Positions 1 through 8,655 of a DNA stretch of 64,000 nucleotides are shown here, piece after piece. The position numbers were made by a program, and so were the translations under genes. Location: positions 124,001-188,000 of the forward strand of contig NZ_MSLT01000018.1 of NCBI RefSeq assembly GCF_002149925.1, read 5' to 3'. The stretch comes from Thioflexithrix psekupsensis (GTDB taxonomy: Bacteria > Pseudomonadota > Gammaproteobacteria > Beggiatoales > Beggiatoaceae). Numbering within the stretch: the first letter of the stretch is position 1; each line of letters starts with the position of its first letter. Under the pieces are notes generated by a model, which saw only the letters and a program-made list of their open reading frames with translations, was not told the DNA's origin and searched no databases.

Positions 1-362
1 ACATTCCTGTTTCTATTCTTGCCACTTCTTTCTTATTGGCGACGATTTTTAATTTGATTTCGCCGGATCGTTATGCCGATGGTTTATTTCACATGTTGAA
101 TGGGGGCGCAATTTTGGTGGCATTTTTTATTGCCACAGACCCGGTCACTGCGCCTTCTACGCCTCGCGGACAAATTTTATTTGGCGTGGGAATTGGGATT
201 ATTGAATATGTGGTACGGACGTGGGGGTCTTTCCCTGAAGGCGTGGGTTTTGCTGTATTATTAATGAATGCCATTACGCCATTGATCGATCATTATGTGC
301 GGCCGCGTATCTACGGGCGGACGCGCACGGGTAAACCTTTAGAAGTCAATCGTCAGGGGTAA
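1..362 (+). CDS. rnfD: Electron transport complex subunit RnfD, C-terminal part (5' end outside window)
   Basis: The reading frame is open from the first bases of the window, so the gene starts upstream and only about the last 119 residues are present. RnfD is an integral membrane subunit of the Rnf complex, which couples ferredoxin/NADH electron transfer to an ion gradient and carries covalent FMN; the flavinylated Thr lies in the missing part. The visible stretch shows hydrophobic helices, the family segment FFIATDPVTAPSTPRGQ and the ending NAITPLIDHYVRPRIYGR typical of RnfD. It is followed after 8 nt by rnfG, then rnfE and rnfH, all on the same strand, so this is the end of an rnf operon. 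The identification rests on the conserved motif and on gene order. Confidence 0.93.
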   Translation, partial: IPVSILATSFLLATIFNLISPDRYADGLFHMLNGGAILVAFFIATDPVTAPSTPRGQILFGVGIGIIEYVVRTWGSFPEGVGFAVLLMNAITPLIDHYVRPRIYGRTRTGKPLEVNRQG

Positions 363-370
363 TCGTCACA

Positions 371-1168
371 ATGAATACACAAAAAGTCCCCAGTTATCGC
401 AATCGAATTGGTTATCACGGTGGATTACTTGGCGGTGTGGGGTTAATTGCCAGCATGGCGATTGTCATCGCCGACATTGAGACCCGCGATGCCATCACCT
501 TAGCCAAAGCCAATGATCAAAAAGCTTCATTAGCTCAAGTCATTCCCGCGGCTTTACACCATAATGATTTATTAAAAGATACCTTCTCCATTCCACAAGA
601 CAATGCGCCACCGAAAACGGTTTTTTTAGCGCGAGATGAAAATGGAATAGTTTCTGCGGCGGCTTATGAAATGTCGGGATATGGTTATTCGGGCAAAATC
701 AGTGTGATTATGGGTGTAGATCGTTCGGGTCAGATTTTGGGCGTGCGCACTTTGTCTCACAGTGAAACGCCGGGCTTGGGCGATAAAATTGAAGTGGCGA
801 AAGATGATTGGGTGTTGTCGTTCGACGGTAAATCGTTGTCCGATCCAACTCCTGAATTATGGGGCGTGAAAAAAGATCACGGGGTTTTTGATCAATTTAC
901 CGGTGCGACGATTACGCCACGGGCTTACGTGCGCATTGTCAAAGAAGGTTTAGATTTTTTTGCCCAGCATCAAACGGAAATTATTGGGCGCACCCCGCCT
1001 GATTTAAGTAACCAGACAGAATCAAGTACGCCACCGCCGCCCAGTGCGCCTGTGAATCGTGGCCGCGGCAATGTCAGCAGTAGTTCTACTCCTGCGCCCA
1101 GTGAGCCAAGTAAAACGAGTGAATCCGTCGTTCCCACAGAAACAGAAGCGGCGACACCTCAAGAGTAA
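371..1168 (+). CDS. rnfG: Electron transport complex subunit RnfG (FMN-binding)
   Basis: RnfG is the periplasm-facing flavoprotein subunit of the Rnf complex. The 265-residue product has one N-terminal membrane helix (about residues 15-35) and an FMN-binding domain (about 90-200). The flavinylation motif is TGAT at residues 177-180 within FDQFTGATITPRAY; Thr180 is the expected covalent FMN attachment site. The SHSETPGLGDKI segment at about 129-140 is also typical. After about residue 205 there is a low-complexity Pro/Ser/Thr-rich tail of about 60 residues that is longer than in most RnfG proteins and probably disordered in the periplasm. The gene sits 8 nt after rnfD and 34 nt before rnfE. 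Confidence 0.95.
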   Translation: MNTQKVPSYRNRIGYHGGLLGGVGLIASMAIVIADIETRDAITLAKANDQKASLAQVIPAALHHNDLLKDTFSIPQDNAPPKTVFLARDENGIVSAAAYEMSGYGYSGKISVIMGVDRSGQILGVRTLSHSETPGLGDKIEVAKDDWVLSFDGKSLSDPTPELWGVKKDHGVFDQFTGATITPRAYVRIVKEGLDFFAQHQTEIIGRTPPDLSNQTESSTPPPPSAPVNRGRGNVSSSSTPAPSEPSKTSESVVPTETEAATPQE

Positions 1169-1202
1169 GACGATATGTTAGATACTTCAAAAGGAAACGG
1201 TT

Positions 1203-1895
1203 ATGGCAGAAGTCAGTTATAAAACCATCGCTCGTGATGGCTTGTGGAGTAATAATCCCATTTTGGCGCAGCAATTGGCTTTGTGTCCGTTGTTGGCTGT
1301 GACCACCAGTGCAACCAACGGCTTAGGCATGGGGTTGGCGACGTTGGTGGTGATTATGATGACATCACTGGTGATTTCGCTGTTTCGAGACATTATCACG
1401 CCAGAAGTACGAATTCCTGCTTTTATTCTGTTGATTGCTTCGGTGGTGACGGTGGTTGATTTGGTGATTAATGCGTTTTTGCATGATTTGTATAAAGTTT
1501 TGGGTTTATTTATTCCCCTGATTGTGACCAATTGTGTGATTTTGGGTCGTGCAGAGGCTTTTGCGTCTCGCCATAAAATTATGCCATCTTTGGCGGATGG
1601 TTTTATGATGGGGTTAGGTTTTACATTAGTACTGGTTTTATTGGGCGCAATTCGGGAAATTATTGGCAGTGGAACTTTATTTGCGAATGCGTCGTTATTA
1701 TTAGGACAAACTTTTGCATTTTTAGAATTGGTCATTATCCCTGATTATCGCGGTTATTTAATTATGATTTTACCGCCAGGGGGATTTTTGGTCATGGGCT
1801 TTTTAATGGCGGGCAAAAGAATTATTGATGCCCGTGCTGAAGAACGGCAGAAATTAGCCGTCACATTAACTGTTGCTGATTCTGCTGCGAAATAA
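1203..1895 (+). CDS. rnfE: Electron transport complex subunit RnfE
   Basis: This is a 230-residue integral membrane protein of the RnfA/RnfE (NqrD/NqrE) family, which together with RnfA forms the membrane core of the Rnf complex. The start ATG is preceded by AAAAGGA at a good distance. Family motifs include the N-terminal NPILAQQLALCPLLAVT, the central LFIPLIVTNCVILGRAEAFA, whose Asn-Cys lies in the membrane half-helix associated with iron-sulfur binding in RnfA/E, and the GAIREIIGSG segment. About six hydrophobic helices are visible. It lies between rnfG and rnfH, and the length is normal for RnfE. Confidence 0.95.
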   Translation: MAEVSYKTIARDGLWSNNPILAQQLALCPLLAVTTSATNGLGMGLATLVVIMMTSLVISLFRDIITPEVRIPAFILLIASVVTVVDLVINAFLHDLYKVLGLFIPLIVTNCVILGRAEAFASRHKIMPSLADGFMMGLGFTLVLVLLGAIREIIGSGTLFANASLLLGQTFAFLELVIIPDYRGYLIMILPPGGFLVMGFLMAGKRIIDARAEERQKLAVTLTVADSAAK

Positions 1896-1907
1896 GGAGT
1901 TATTCTC

Positions 1908-2210
1908 GTGAATATCGGAGTTACTTACGCCACCGCAGAACAACAATTATGGCTGCGTTTAGAAGTACCAGAAGGCAGTACGGTATTGGAAGCCATTGAA
2001 CGTTCAGGTATTTTAACCCGTTTTCCCAGTATCGATTTAAAAAAACAAAAGGTCGGTATTTTCGGACGAATTGTCAAATTAGATACGGTATTAGAAGACA
2101 GTGATCGGGTAGAAATTTATCGCACCATTATTGCTGATCCTAAAACCGTAAAACGTCGGGATATGGTCGATGATGACGATGATGACGATGACGACGACGA
2201 CGATGATTAA
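1908..2210 (+). CDS. rnfH: RnfH family protein with a poly-aspartate C-terminal tail
   Basis: RnfH is a small ubiquitin-like (beta-grasp) protein encoded at the end of many rnf operons; its exact function in Rnf assembly or activity is not settled. The GTG start is preceded by AAGGAG. Family features are the N-terminal beta strand and the segments VLEAIERSGIL and QKVGIFGRIVKLDTVL, ending in DRVEIYRTIIADPKTVKRRD. Unusually, the last 13 codons before the stop (2169-2207) all encode Asp, using both GAT and GAC, so the protein ends in a strongly acidic tail. It lies 12 nt after rnfE, and the core length of about 85 residues is normal. Confidence 0.9.
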   Translation: MNIGVTYATAEQQLWLRLEVPEGSTVLEAIERSGILTRFPSIDLKKQKVGIFGRIVKLDTVLEDSDRVEIYRTIIADPKTVKRRDMVDDDDDDDDDDDDD

Positions 2211-2281
2211 TGGCTATTCAGTTACCCTTTTCTTTTTTTAGCAAAAAATGCCAAGTCGGCAAAACAGGAACATAATCACTT

Positions 2282-3148
2282 ATGACGGATACCACATTTA
2301 CTGCGCTCATTGACGGGCTAAAAGCAGGACAAATTGTACCTTATTTAGGAGCTTACGCGCTGGATGGGGCAGTCAATACTCAAACCGGTGAGCCAATTCC
2401 TGCTGACAGTGATAGCTTGATTTTAGCCATGAATAATGGCCAACCGATGTCGCCTAAATTAATGTATGAATTTCCTCGTGCGGCAATGAATCAGGAATTA
2501 AAACGCGGTCGTTCTTTTCTCAGTAAATTCTTAACGCAATTATACGGTGAAACGGAATGGACAACGCCTGTTCTTTACGATTGGTTAGCGGGTTTAAATT
2601 TACCTTATCTTATCGATATTAATCGAGATACTTTACTACAACAGAATTATGCCCAGCGGGATCATATGTTAATTGTGGGAATTTCGCGCACGGGTGGAAC
2701 GGATTACCGTTTTCGTTTGTTTGTATATCGTGTGGGCGCGGGTTATGAAGAAGTGACGCTGGAAAACGCGCCTGCGGGTTTACCGATTTTGTTTAAACCG
2801 ATGGGAACGCCAAAACCTGATCCCACTTATATTGCTTCTGATGCGGATTATGTGGATTATATTACGGAATTAATGGGCGGTTTCGCCATTCCCGATTTTC
2901 TCAAAACTTATCGCAAAGAAAAACAATATTTGTTGTTAGGAATGCGTTTGACACGGGATACAGAGCGGATGGTATTAAGCGATATTATTTATGCCGCCGC
3001 TCAACCAATCACCGGTTGGGCGTTAATTCCCGACGCGACAGAGAAAGAAGTCCGTTTTTGTAAACGCATCGGCATTGAAGTCATCGACGCAGGCGTGCCT
3101 GAGTTGTTGAGCGCGGCGGGCGTGGAGAGTGCTTTAGAAACGGTTTGA
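2282..3148 (+). CDS. SIR2-like domain protein downstream of rnf operon
   Basis: The 288-residue soluble product has an N-terminal segment, LKAGQIVPYLGAYALDG (residues 13-29), that resembles the NAD-binding opening of SIR2-like (Rossmann) domains, which usually read VPxLGAG. Here the last Gly of the GAG motif is Tyr, and I see no clear catalytic His as in true deacetylases, so NAD binding or hydrolysis is uncertain. The middle (FRLFVYRVGAGYEEV, LPILFKPMGTPKPDP) and the end (FCKRIGIEVIDAGVPELL) also fit SIR2-like proteins in which a nucleotide-binding fold discriminates a substrate. It starts 71 nt after rnfH on the same strand and could be part of the rnf transcript. Enzymatic function is not established from sequence. 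Confidence 0.62.
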   Translation: MTDTTFTALIDGLKAGQIVPYLGAYALDGAVNTQTGEPIPADSDSLILAMNNGQPMSPKLMYEFPRAAMNQELKRGRSFLSKFLTQLYGETEWTTPVLYDWLAGLNLPYLIDINRDTLLQQNYAQRDHMLIVGISRTGGTDYRFRLFVYRVGAGYEEVTLENAPAGLPILFKPMGTPKPDPTYIASDADYVDYITELMGGFAIPDFLKTYRKEKQYLLLGMRLTRDTERMVLSDIIYAAAQPITGWALIPDATEKEVRFCKRIGIEVIDAGVPELLSAAGVESALETV

Positions 3149-3176
3149 TATTATTGGAATTATTGTCGGTTTAATC

Positions 3177-3226
3177 AACACAACAAGACAAGTGACACTT
3201 TTTTGTGGGACTTATTTTGTTGTGTT
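3177..3226 (+). terminator. Long hairpin after the rnf/SIR2-like genes (terminator candidate)
   Basis: AACACAACAA (3177-3186) pairs perfectly with TTGTTGTGTT (3217-3226). The enclosed bases form a further imperfect stem (AAGT..CAC / GTG..ACTT) around six T residues. The stem is followed by TTCTT rather than a long T run, so it may be a terminator or another RNA structure. A second small hairpin (GCG..ACTG / CAGTCGC) lies at about 3250-3267. Confidence 0.45.
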
Positions 3227-3316
3227 TCTTCAAGCTTGTTATTAAGTGGCGAGACTGTATCAGTCGCGGTCAAGCTACCTTGTCAACTTTGTTAGCTCCC
3301 ATGATAACGTTAAACA

Positions 3317-3634
3317 TTAATGAGAAAGTTTAAGCGTAGCAACCCCTGCGACAATTAACCCCACTCCCAGATAACGCCCCAAACTGCCGGGATCGCCGTA
3401 GAAAAGAACTCCCACAAAAAAAGTTCCCGCCGCACCAATCCCTGTCCATATTGCGTAAGAGGTTCCGATGGGAATTTCTTTTTGCGCCAGCCACAGAAAA
3501 AAACCACTAAGCCCCACAAAAATAACCGCAATCACAATGCCGATAATTCTTGTTTCCGTCTCCTGCGCCATCTTCAATCCCACCGGCCAGCCAATTTCAA
3601 ATACCCCCGCCAACAGTAAATAGATCCAAGCCAT
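3317..3634 (-). CDS. sugE: SMR-family guanidinium/quaternary ammonium exporter (SugE/Gdx type)
   Basis: This 105-residue small multidrug resistance family protein has four membrane helices. The SugE/Gdx subtype exports guanidinium and small substituted guanidines in exchange for protons. Subtype residues are present: Glu13 in helix 1 (the proton/substrate site), Trp16, Ser43, Tyr60 and Trp63 in GTSYAIWTGIGA. It follows dksA by 43 nt on the same strand and may share its transcript. I looked for a guanidine riboswitch in front of it; the 43-nt gap is too short to hold one. A broader drug exporter role is possible, but the motif pattern favours Gdx. Confidence 0.9.
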   Translation of the reverse strand: MAWIYLLLAGVFEIGWPVGLKMAQETETRIIGIVIAVIFVGLSGFFLWLAQKEIPIGTSYAIWTGIGAAGTFFVGVLFYGDPGSLGRYLGVGLIVAGVATLKLSH

Positions 3635-3677
3635 AATACATTTATCCTACCGTAAATGGTGACATTTTTTGGATTGT

Positions 3678-4094
3678 TTACTGACGTTCTCGATCTTCGG
3701 ATGCGGTTTTGCAATCAATGCACAAGGTAGCCGTCGGCCGCGCTTCTAAGCGTCGCAAACCAATCTCCACCCCACAATTGGCACAATAACCGTAATCTCC
3801 CCTCTCAATTAAATGCAGAGATTCATCAATTTTACGGATAAGTTTACGTTCTCGATCACGGGCGCGTAATGACAAGGTCAATTCTTCCTCTTGCGAGGCG
3901 CGATCATTAGGGTCTGGAAAATGGACATTTTCTTGCTGCATCGAAGCAACAGTGCGATCCACTTCACACATGAGACGGTGTTTCCAACGCAATAAATATT
4001 GACGAAAATGATTGCGCTGTGCGTCTGACATGTAATCCTCATCAGCTTGTATTTGATAAGGGATGAAATCAGGATCAAGGGTAGAGTCTGACAT
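3678..4094 (-). CDS. dksA: RNA polymerase-binding transcription factor DksA
   Basis: DksA binds the RNA polymerase secondary channel and, with ppGpp, adjusts transcription of rRNA and amino-acid genes. The 138-residue product has the coiled-coil region with the tip motif DPNDRASQEEE at residues 61-71, containing the conserved Asp and Ala of the tip. The C4 zinc finger is CANC (104/107) and CIDC (125/128), separated by GVEIGLRRLEARPTATL as in E. coli DksA. It is slightly shorter at the N-terminus than the 151-residue E. coli protein. The stand-alone position upstream of sugE fits a housekeeping gene with its own promoter in the 4095-4541 gap. Confidence 0.96.
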   Translation of the reverse strand: MSDSTLDPDFIPYQIQADEDYMSDAQRNHFRQYLLRWKHRLMCEVDRTVASMQQENVHFPDPNDRASQEEELTLSLRARDRERKLIRKIDESLHLIERGDYGYCANCGVEIGLRRLEARPTATLCIDCKTASEDRERQ

Positions 4095-4541
4095 GCGTTA
4101 CAGTTTTCCCAACAAAAAGGCGAAAATAGGCCACGTTATCGATGATAAGAGCTGATTTTGGTGGCTTTATCGACAAGCATCAACCATCAATTACAATCAA
4201 TTAAGGTGAATTTATGGTTTTTTTAAAGCAATTATTTGGGGTAATAAGGTAAAATCTTTGCGATCATATCATTACTCCCCTTGCATTTCTAGCTTTAAGC
4301 TGTAAAAATAGTTGGAGGGAATAAACCGTTTATCAGTCATAACTTATTGTAAAAAATAGAACTATTCGTAATAAAAAACAAAACCAATCATGTCAAATTA
4401 CCCGCATTTGTTTAATCAATCATTGTCACGCCATCCAACCTAGCTATTTTGAGAATTCTTACCCTTGCCGAATGCTACTCCCGACAAACGTTTATTTTAC
4501 AATAAAACCCTGATGTATTTAAAACTTCAATCGGATTCACC
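4095..4541. other. 447-bp divergent intergenic region between dksA and gspD
   Basis: This AT-rich gap holds the promoters of dksA (minus) and gspD (plus). I see a small palindrome TTATC-GAT-GATAA at 4136-4148 in the dksA leader and a TACAAT -10-like hexamer at 4498-4503 before gspD, without a convincing -35 element. No convincing gene or RNA family is visible; a 12-codon frame at about 4213 has no support. Confidence 0.5.
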
Positions 4542-6551
4542 ATGCAACGTATTTTAATTTTGCTTAGTATTGGTTTGTTGTTGTTATCAAGTGAGGCGAT
4601 GGCGCAGAAAGTCACGCTTAATTTTAAGGGGATGGACATTAACCTCTTGATTGATACCGTCTCAGAGGTGACGAATAAAACCTTTATCGTGGATCCCAGA
4701 GTTAAAGCCACTGTCACCGTAGTGTCTTCCAATCCAATGGACAGTGAGGAAGTTTATGAGGTTTTTTTATCCATATTGAGCGTACACGGTTTTAGTGCGA
4801 TTGATACGGGAACGGCGATTAAAATTATTCCTGACAGTCTCGCCAAATCCGAAAATACACCCGTTCTCAACGGTCATCCGGTGCGCGGTGCCGAATTAGT
4901 GACCCAAATTATCAAAGTCAACCACGTTTCTGCGGCGCAACTTATTCCATTACTGCGGCCGCTTGTTCCCCAACAAGGTCATTTGGTGGCCTATCCTCCT
5001 AATAATACTTTGATTATTTCTGACATTGCTGACAATGTCAATCGCATCATGAGAATCGTGCAACGCATTGATCAAGCAGAAGATCGAGATATAGATGTGA
5101 TGGTTTTAGACCATGCGGCGGCGACCGAAGTGGTGCGTATTTTGACCACGTTGGAACAACAAAGCAGTGCCGCAGCCGCTGCCAGTAGCGGCGGAACACC
5201 ACCATCTCAAGCCACATTGATCGCAGATGAACGCACTAACAGTATTCTCATTAGCGGTGATCGCAACGCCCGCTTGCGCATGAAAACCTTGATTTCCCAT
5301 TTAGATACGCCCTTAAAAAGTGTAGGCAATACTAAGGTGGTGTTTTTACGCTACGCGCAAGCGGCTAAATTGGTTGATATTTTAAAAGGAACAACCGACA
5401 GTTTACTGTCCCAACAAACCGACGGCACCAATTCCCCAGATAACACCACCACCCAAATTCAAGCCGATGAAACCACTAACAGCTTGATCATTACCGCTGC
5501 GCCCGATATTTTAAAAAATTTGGAATCCGTGATTCGGCAATTAGATGTGCGACGCGCTCAAGTGTTGGTTGAAGCCATTATTGCTGATATTACAACAGAC
5601 ATGAGCCGAGAATTGGGGATTCAATGGATTTTAGACGGTTCATCCAATAACACAATTCCCATTGGCGCGACTAATTTTTCTAATGCAGGCAACAGTATTA
5701 TTGATTTAGCGGGCGCGGCTTATCAAATTAATCGCGGCAGTGGCGGCAGTATACCGACTTTATCGCCGGGGGCTTTCTTGGGTTTGGGACGCTTTACGGG
5801 GAATACGGTTAATTTTGGTGTATTATTACGAGCGTTGGCTTCAGACACCAATGCCAATATTTTATCCACCCCCTCCTTATTAACATTAGATAATCAAGAA
5901 GCAGAAATTAAAGTCGGACAAAATGTCCCTTTTATCACCGGACAATACACCAGCACCGGTGCCGCCACCGGAACCACAAACCCCTTCCAAACCATTCAAC
6001 GCGAAGATGTCGGCATTAAGTTAAAAGTGACCCCACAAATTAACGAAGGCAATGCCGTTAAATTAGACATTGAACAAGAAGTATCCAGCTTAACCCGCAG
6101 TGCCATCGCCACCGCCGACGTGGTCATTAATAAACGCACCATCAAAACTTCGGTGATTATTGAAGATGGCAATATGATTGTGTTAGGTGGTTTAATAGAC
6201 GAAGATTTGCAACAAAATTCGCAAAAAGTACCGGGGTTAGGAGATTTACCTGTGGTGGGTCATTTATTTCGTTCTGAAAGTACGAAAAAAGTGAAACGAA
6301 ATTTAATGGTTTTTTTGCGTCCCGTGATTTTGCGCGATGCCGCGACAGAAATGGCGGTCAGTTCAGAAAAATACAATTATATGCGCGCCAAACAATTGGA
6401 TCAACGCGAACAAGGGGCTGCCTTGTTGCCTGCATCCGAAGTGCCGGTGATGTCAGAATTGAGTGATTTTCTGCGGGTTTTGCCCGGCCATGCTCCCATT
6501 CGTCCGGCGGCGATGAATGAACCCATGCCTGTTTTTGAAGCAGTGGATTAA
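4542..6551 (+). CDS. gspD: Type II secretion system secretin GspD
   Basis: GspD forms the outer-membrane multimeric channel of the type II secretion system. The 669-residue product has a signal peptide ending ...SSEAMA (about residue 21). The N0 domain (about 25-95) contains VTLNFKGMDINLLIDTVSEV and TFIVDPRVKATVTV. It is followed by N1-N3 domains (about 120-340) with NTLIISDIADNVNRI, TNSILISGD and TNSLIITA repeats. The secretin domain (about 375-600) contains VLVEAIIADI, ILSTPSLLTLDNQEAEIKVGQNVPFITG and VPGLGDLPVVGHLFRS. A short tail follows. Length is usual for GspD. It stands alone here, without other gsp genes adjacent; a second, different secretin is at the right edge of the window. Confidence 0.95.
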   Translation: MQRILILLSIGLLLLSSEAMAQKVTLNFKGMDINLLIDTVSEVTNKTFIVDPRVKATVTVVSSNPMDSEEVYEVFLSILSVHGFSAIDTGTAIKIIPDSLAKSENTPVLNGHPVRGAELVTQIIKVNHVSAAQLIPLLRPLVPQQGHLVAYPPNNTLIISDIADNVNRIMRIVQRIDQAEDRDIDVMVLDHAAATEVVRILTTLEQQSSAAAAASSGGTPPSQATLIADERTNSILISGDRNARLRMKTLISHLDTPLKSVGNTKVVFLRYAQAAKLVDILKGTTDSLLSQQTDGTNSPDNTTTQIQADETTNSLIITAAPDILKNLESVIRQLDVRRAQVLVEAIIADITTDMSRELGIQWILDGSSNNTIPIGATNFSNAGNSIIDLAGAAYQINRGSGGSIPTLSPGAFLGLGRFTGNTVNFGVLLRALASDTNANILSTPSLLTLDNQEAEIKVGQNVPFITGQYTSTGAATGTTNPFQTIQREDVGIKLKVTPQINEGNAVKLDIEQEVSSLTRSAIATADVVINKRTIKTSVIIEDGNMIVLGGLIDEDLQQNSQKVPGLGDLPVVGHLFRSESTKKVKRNLMVFLRPVILRDAATEMAVSSEKYNYMRAKQLDQREQGAALLPASEVPVMSELSDFLRVLPGHAPIRPAAMNEPMPVFEAVD

Positions 6552-6649
6552 CCGCCATTGAAAATATAAAGGCTAATCTCTTGAAATAATTAACTTTTTC
6601 TCCATATTAGTGCAGATGAAACTTAAAAGTACAAAAAGGAGTCCATGAA

Positions 6650-7513
6650 ATGGCAGAATCCCCTTATATCGTCACGGTAGACAGCACTAATTTTGTGACT
6701 GCGGTCATAGAATCTTCTCAAAAAGTGCCTGTTTTAGTCGATTTTTGGGCAGATTGGTGTAGTCCTTGTAAAATGTTAATGCCGATTTTAGAAAAATTGG
6801 TTGCCGAATACCAAGGACAATTTATTTTAGCGAAAATCAATATCGATCAACAACCCGCTTTAGCCAATCAATTTGCAGTGCGCAGTGTGCCAACAATAAA
6901 ATTGTTTCGACACGGTAAAGTGGTGGATGAAATGCTGGGCGTGCAAGGGGAAGCGGCGTTGCGCACGATGATTGACACACACCGCGACCGTCCCGCGGAT
7001 GATTTACGTCGTCAAGCCGCACAGGCTTATCACAGCGGACAATTGACCGCCGCAGTAGAACTTTTACAAGCCGCGTGCGAATTAGATAAAACTTATTACC
7101 CCAGTTATTTGGATTTAGCCCAAGTTTTCTTAGCGATGGGACAAATAGAAACCGCAGAGGCCATCATAAAAGAATTACCTGCGACCATTCAGGCTGAAGT
7201 GGCCACGCAAAAATTGCAAGTGCGTTTAAATTTTACCAAAGTGGCACAACAGGCCCCAACCATCGAACAGTTACAAGCCACATTAGCCAACGATCCCAAT
7301 CAACATGAAGCACGTTATCAATTAAGTGCATTATTGGTGCTTAAACAGGATTATGAAGGCGCATTAACGCAGTTATTAGAATTAATGCGGCGCGGGCGCA
7401 AATTCGGAGATGATGCGGGGCGGAGAGGTTTGGTCGATGTATTTTTATTGTTGAATAATGAGGGGAGTTTGGTCAGTCGTTATCGGGCAAAAATGACTTC
7501 GCTGTTGTACTAA
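6650..7513 (+). CDS. cnoX: Thioredoxin-TPR co-chaperone (CnoX/YbbN family)
   Basis: The N-terminal thioredoxin fold (about residues 1-112) has the active site WADWCSPC, with Cys37 and Cys40, and the cis-Pro segment VRSVPTIKLF. The C-terminal half (about 115-287) is a TPR-like helical region. This is the domain layout of CnoX (YbbN), a holdase that protects proteins from oxidation and hands them to GroEL and DnaK. The motif is CSPC, unlike the CGPC of thioredoxin or the SQHC of E. coli YbbN, so redox activity is possible. The start is set by AAAAGGAG 8 nt upstream. A strong terminator follows directly, so the gene seems to end its own transcript. Confidence 0.9.
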   Translation: MAESPYIVTVDSTNFVTAVIESSQKVPVLVDFWADWCSPCKMLMPILEKLVAEYQGQFILAKINIDQQPALANQFAVRSVPTIKLFRHGKVVDEMLGVQGEAALRTMIDTHRDRPADDLRRQAAQAYHSGQLTAAVELLQAACELDKTYYPSYLDLAQVFLAMGQIETAEAIIKELPATIQAEVATQKLQVRLNFTKVAQQAPTIEQLQATLANDPNQHEARYQLSALLVLKQDYEGALTQLLELMRRGRKFGDDAGRRGLVDVFLLLNNEGSLVSRYRAKMTSLLY

Positions 7514-7519
7514 AAAAAG

Positions 7520-7548
7520 AACGCCCGCGCAAATTTAAAGCGGGCGTT
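7520..7548 (+). terminator. Bidirectional Rho-independent terminator between cnoX and rppH
   Basis: AACGCCCGC (7520-7528) pairs with GCGGGCGTT (7540-7548) around an 11-nt loop, with a T run after it on the plus strand and an A run before it. It can end cnoX (plus) and, read from the other side, rppH (minus). Confidence 0.9.
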
Positions 7549-7580
7549 TTAAATGATTTACTAATCCACACAGAAAAAGG

Positions 7581-8177
7581 TTAATAACGCACTTTAGGCG
7601 ACGATGTACTCGTCACCAAGCGAGCGGTGCGCGCATCAACGATGCGACGCGGAGTAGAAACACTGGAGGTTACAGCGGTGGCGGAACTTGGAGTGGTGGA
7701 TTTGGCTTTTAATGCCAATGGTTCAAATTCAGTGAGAGCTTCTTTATAGACATTGCGTTTGAAAAAGACAACCTCCTTCAACGGATGCCAATAATCCACC
7801 CAAACCCAGCGTTCAAATTCTGGCTTATCACTTTTATCAAGACAAATCCGATCTTCAGCACAAGTCAGTTTCAGCAAAAACCATTTTTGTTTCTGCCCAA
7901 TACACAAAGGACGCTGATGGTGACGAATCAAATGGCTAGGCAACGCATAACGCAACCACTGCCGAGTTGTTCCTACGATTTCAACGTGCTGCGCGCCCAA
8001 GCCGATTTCCTCATAAAGTTCGCGCAACATGGCTTGTTTTGCGTCTTCATGGGCTTTCATGCCGCCTTGGGGAAACTGCCAGGCTTCTTGTCCCACTCTT
8101 TTTGCCCACAACACCCGCCCATCTTGACGCATCAAGATGATTCCTACATTTAAGCGGTAGCCGTCACTGTCAATCAT
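7581..8177 (-). CDS. rppH: RNA pyrophosphohydrolase RppH (Nudix)
   Basis: RppH removes pyrophosphate from the 5' end of primary transcripts and starts RNase E-dependent mRNA decay. The N-terminus MIDSDGYRLNVGII matches the family start, and the Nudix box runs from about residue 38 to 60 (GG..., then RELYEEIGL) with the metal-binding Glu residues 53, 56 and 57. WQFPQGGM precedes it as in E. coli RppH. At 198 residues the protein carries a Ser/Thr-rich C-terminal extension of about 40 residues after the catalytic domain, which is variable in the family. It is a single gene between a terminator and a long upstream gap. Confidence 0.95.
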   Translation of the reverse strand: MIDSDGYRLNVGIILMRQDGRVLWAKRVGQEAWQFPQGGMKAHEDAKQAMLRELYEEIGLGAQHVEIVGTTRQWLRYALPSHLIRHHQRPLCIGQKQKWFLLKLTCAEDRICLDKSDKPEFERWVWVDYWHPLKEVVFFKRNVYKEALTEFEPLALKAKSTTPSSATAVTSSVSTPRRIVDARTARLVTSTSSPKVRY

Positions 8178-8499
8178 GGCAATAAACTTACGTGGTCAGG
8201 TGAGCAAAGTTAGGGCAAACAAAAAATCGCAAGTTATCGATTATTTTTAACCCCTTTGTCACAAGTCTATAAAACGCTTCACCAAAACGCAAGCCAGATC
8301 AGTCAGTTTTCAGCGATTCTCCATCACTTTCAGTTAAACGCCATAGCACTTGTCTTGACCGTTTATCAAGCAAAACTGGGCTTACATATAAAAATTTTAT
8401 CCTAAAAATACCCTCTTTTTGGGACATTTACAACAAAAAATCTATTATTACAACGAGTTATCGAATTTTAGAGTGTTAAAATATTAGCTGATACTAATA
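8178..8499. other. Upstream part of the rppH / sulfur-globule-gene intergenic region
   Basis: AT-rich spacer between divergent genes that should contain the rppH promoter. I see no credible open frame, tRNA or riboswitch here. The clear promoter of the rightward gene starts at 8500. Confidence 0.4.
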
Positions 8500-8528
8500 T
8501 TGACATCTGCCAAATAGAGGTGTATATT
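8500..8528 (+). promoter_or_regulatory. Near-consensus sigma70 promoter of the sulfur-globule-like gene
   Basis: A perfect -35 hexamer TTGACA (8500-8505) is separated by exactly 17 bp from TATATT (8523-8528). Transcription would start near 8535 and leave a leader of about 120 nt before the ATG at 8656. The leader contains a hairpin TTGGTC (8598-8603) / GACCAA (8618-8623). Such a strong promoter fits an abundant structural protein. Confidence 0.85.
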
Positions 8529-8655
8529 AGAAAACACTGATGGACGTTACAGCAGAACCAACACAACGAATTTAAAGATGTATCCCTTTAAACCCGGTTG
8601 GTCGCAATAGCGCGATTGACCAAAATTATCTCATCAACCATTGGAGAATCAGACA

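Noticed and set aside
1217-1735. 172-codon open frame antisense to rnfE
   Set aside because: It mirrors the hydrophobic coding of rnfE, has no ribosome binding site and no family pattern.
3635-3677. Guanidine riboswitch before the SugE/Gdx gene
   Set aside because: The gap to dksA is only 43 nt and shows no such fold.
4213-4251. 12-codon open frame between dksA and gspD
   Set aside because: Too short, no leader-peptide pattern and no following attenuator hairpin.
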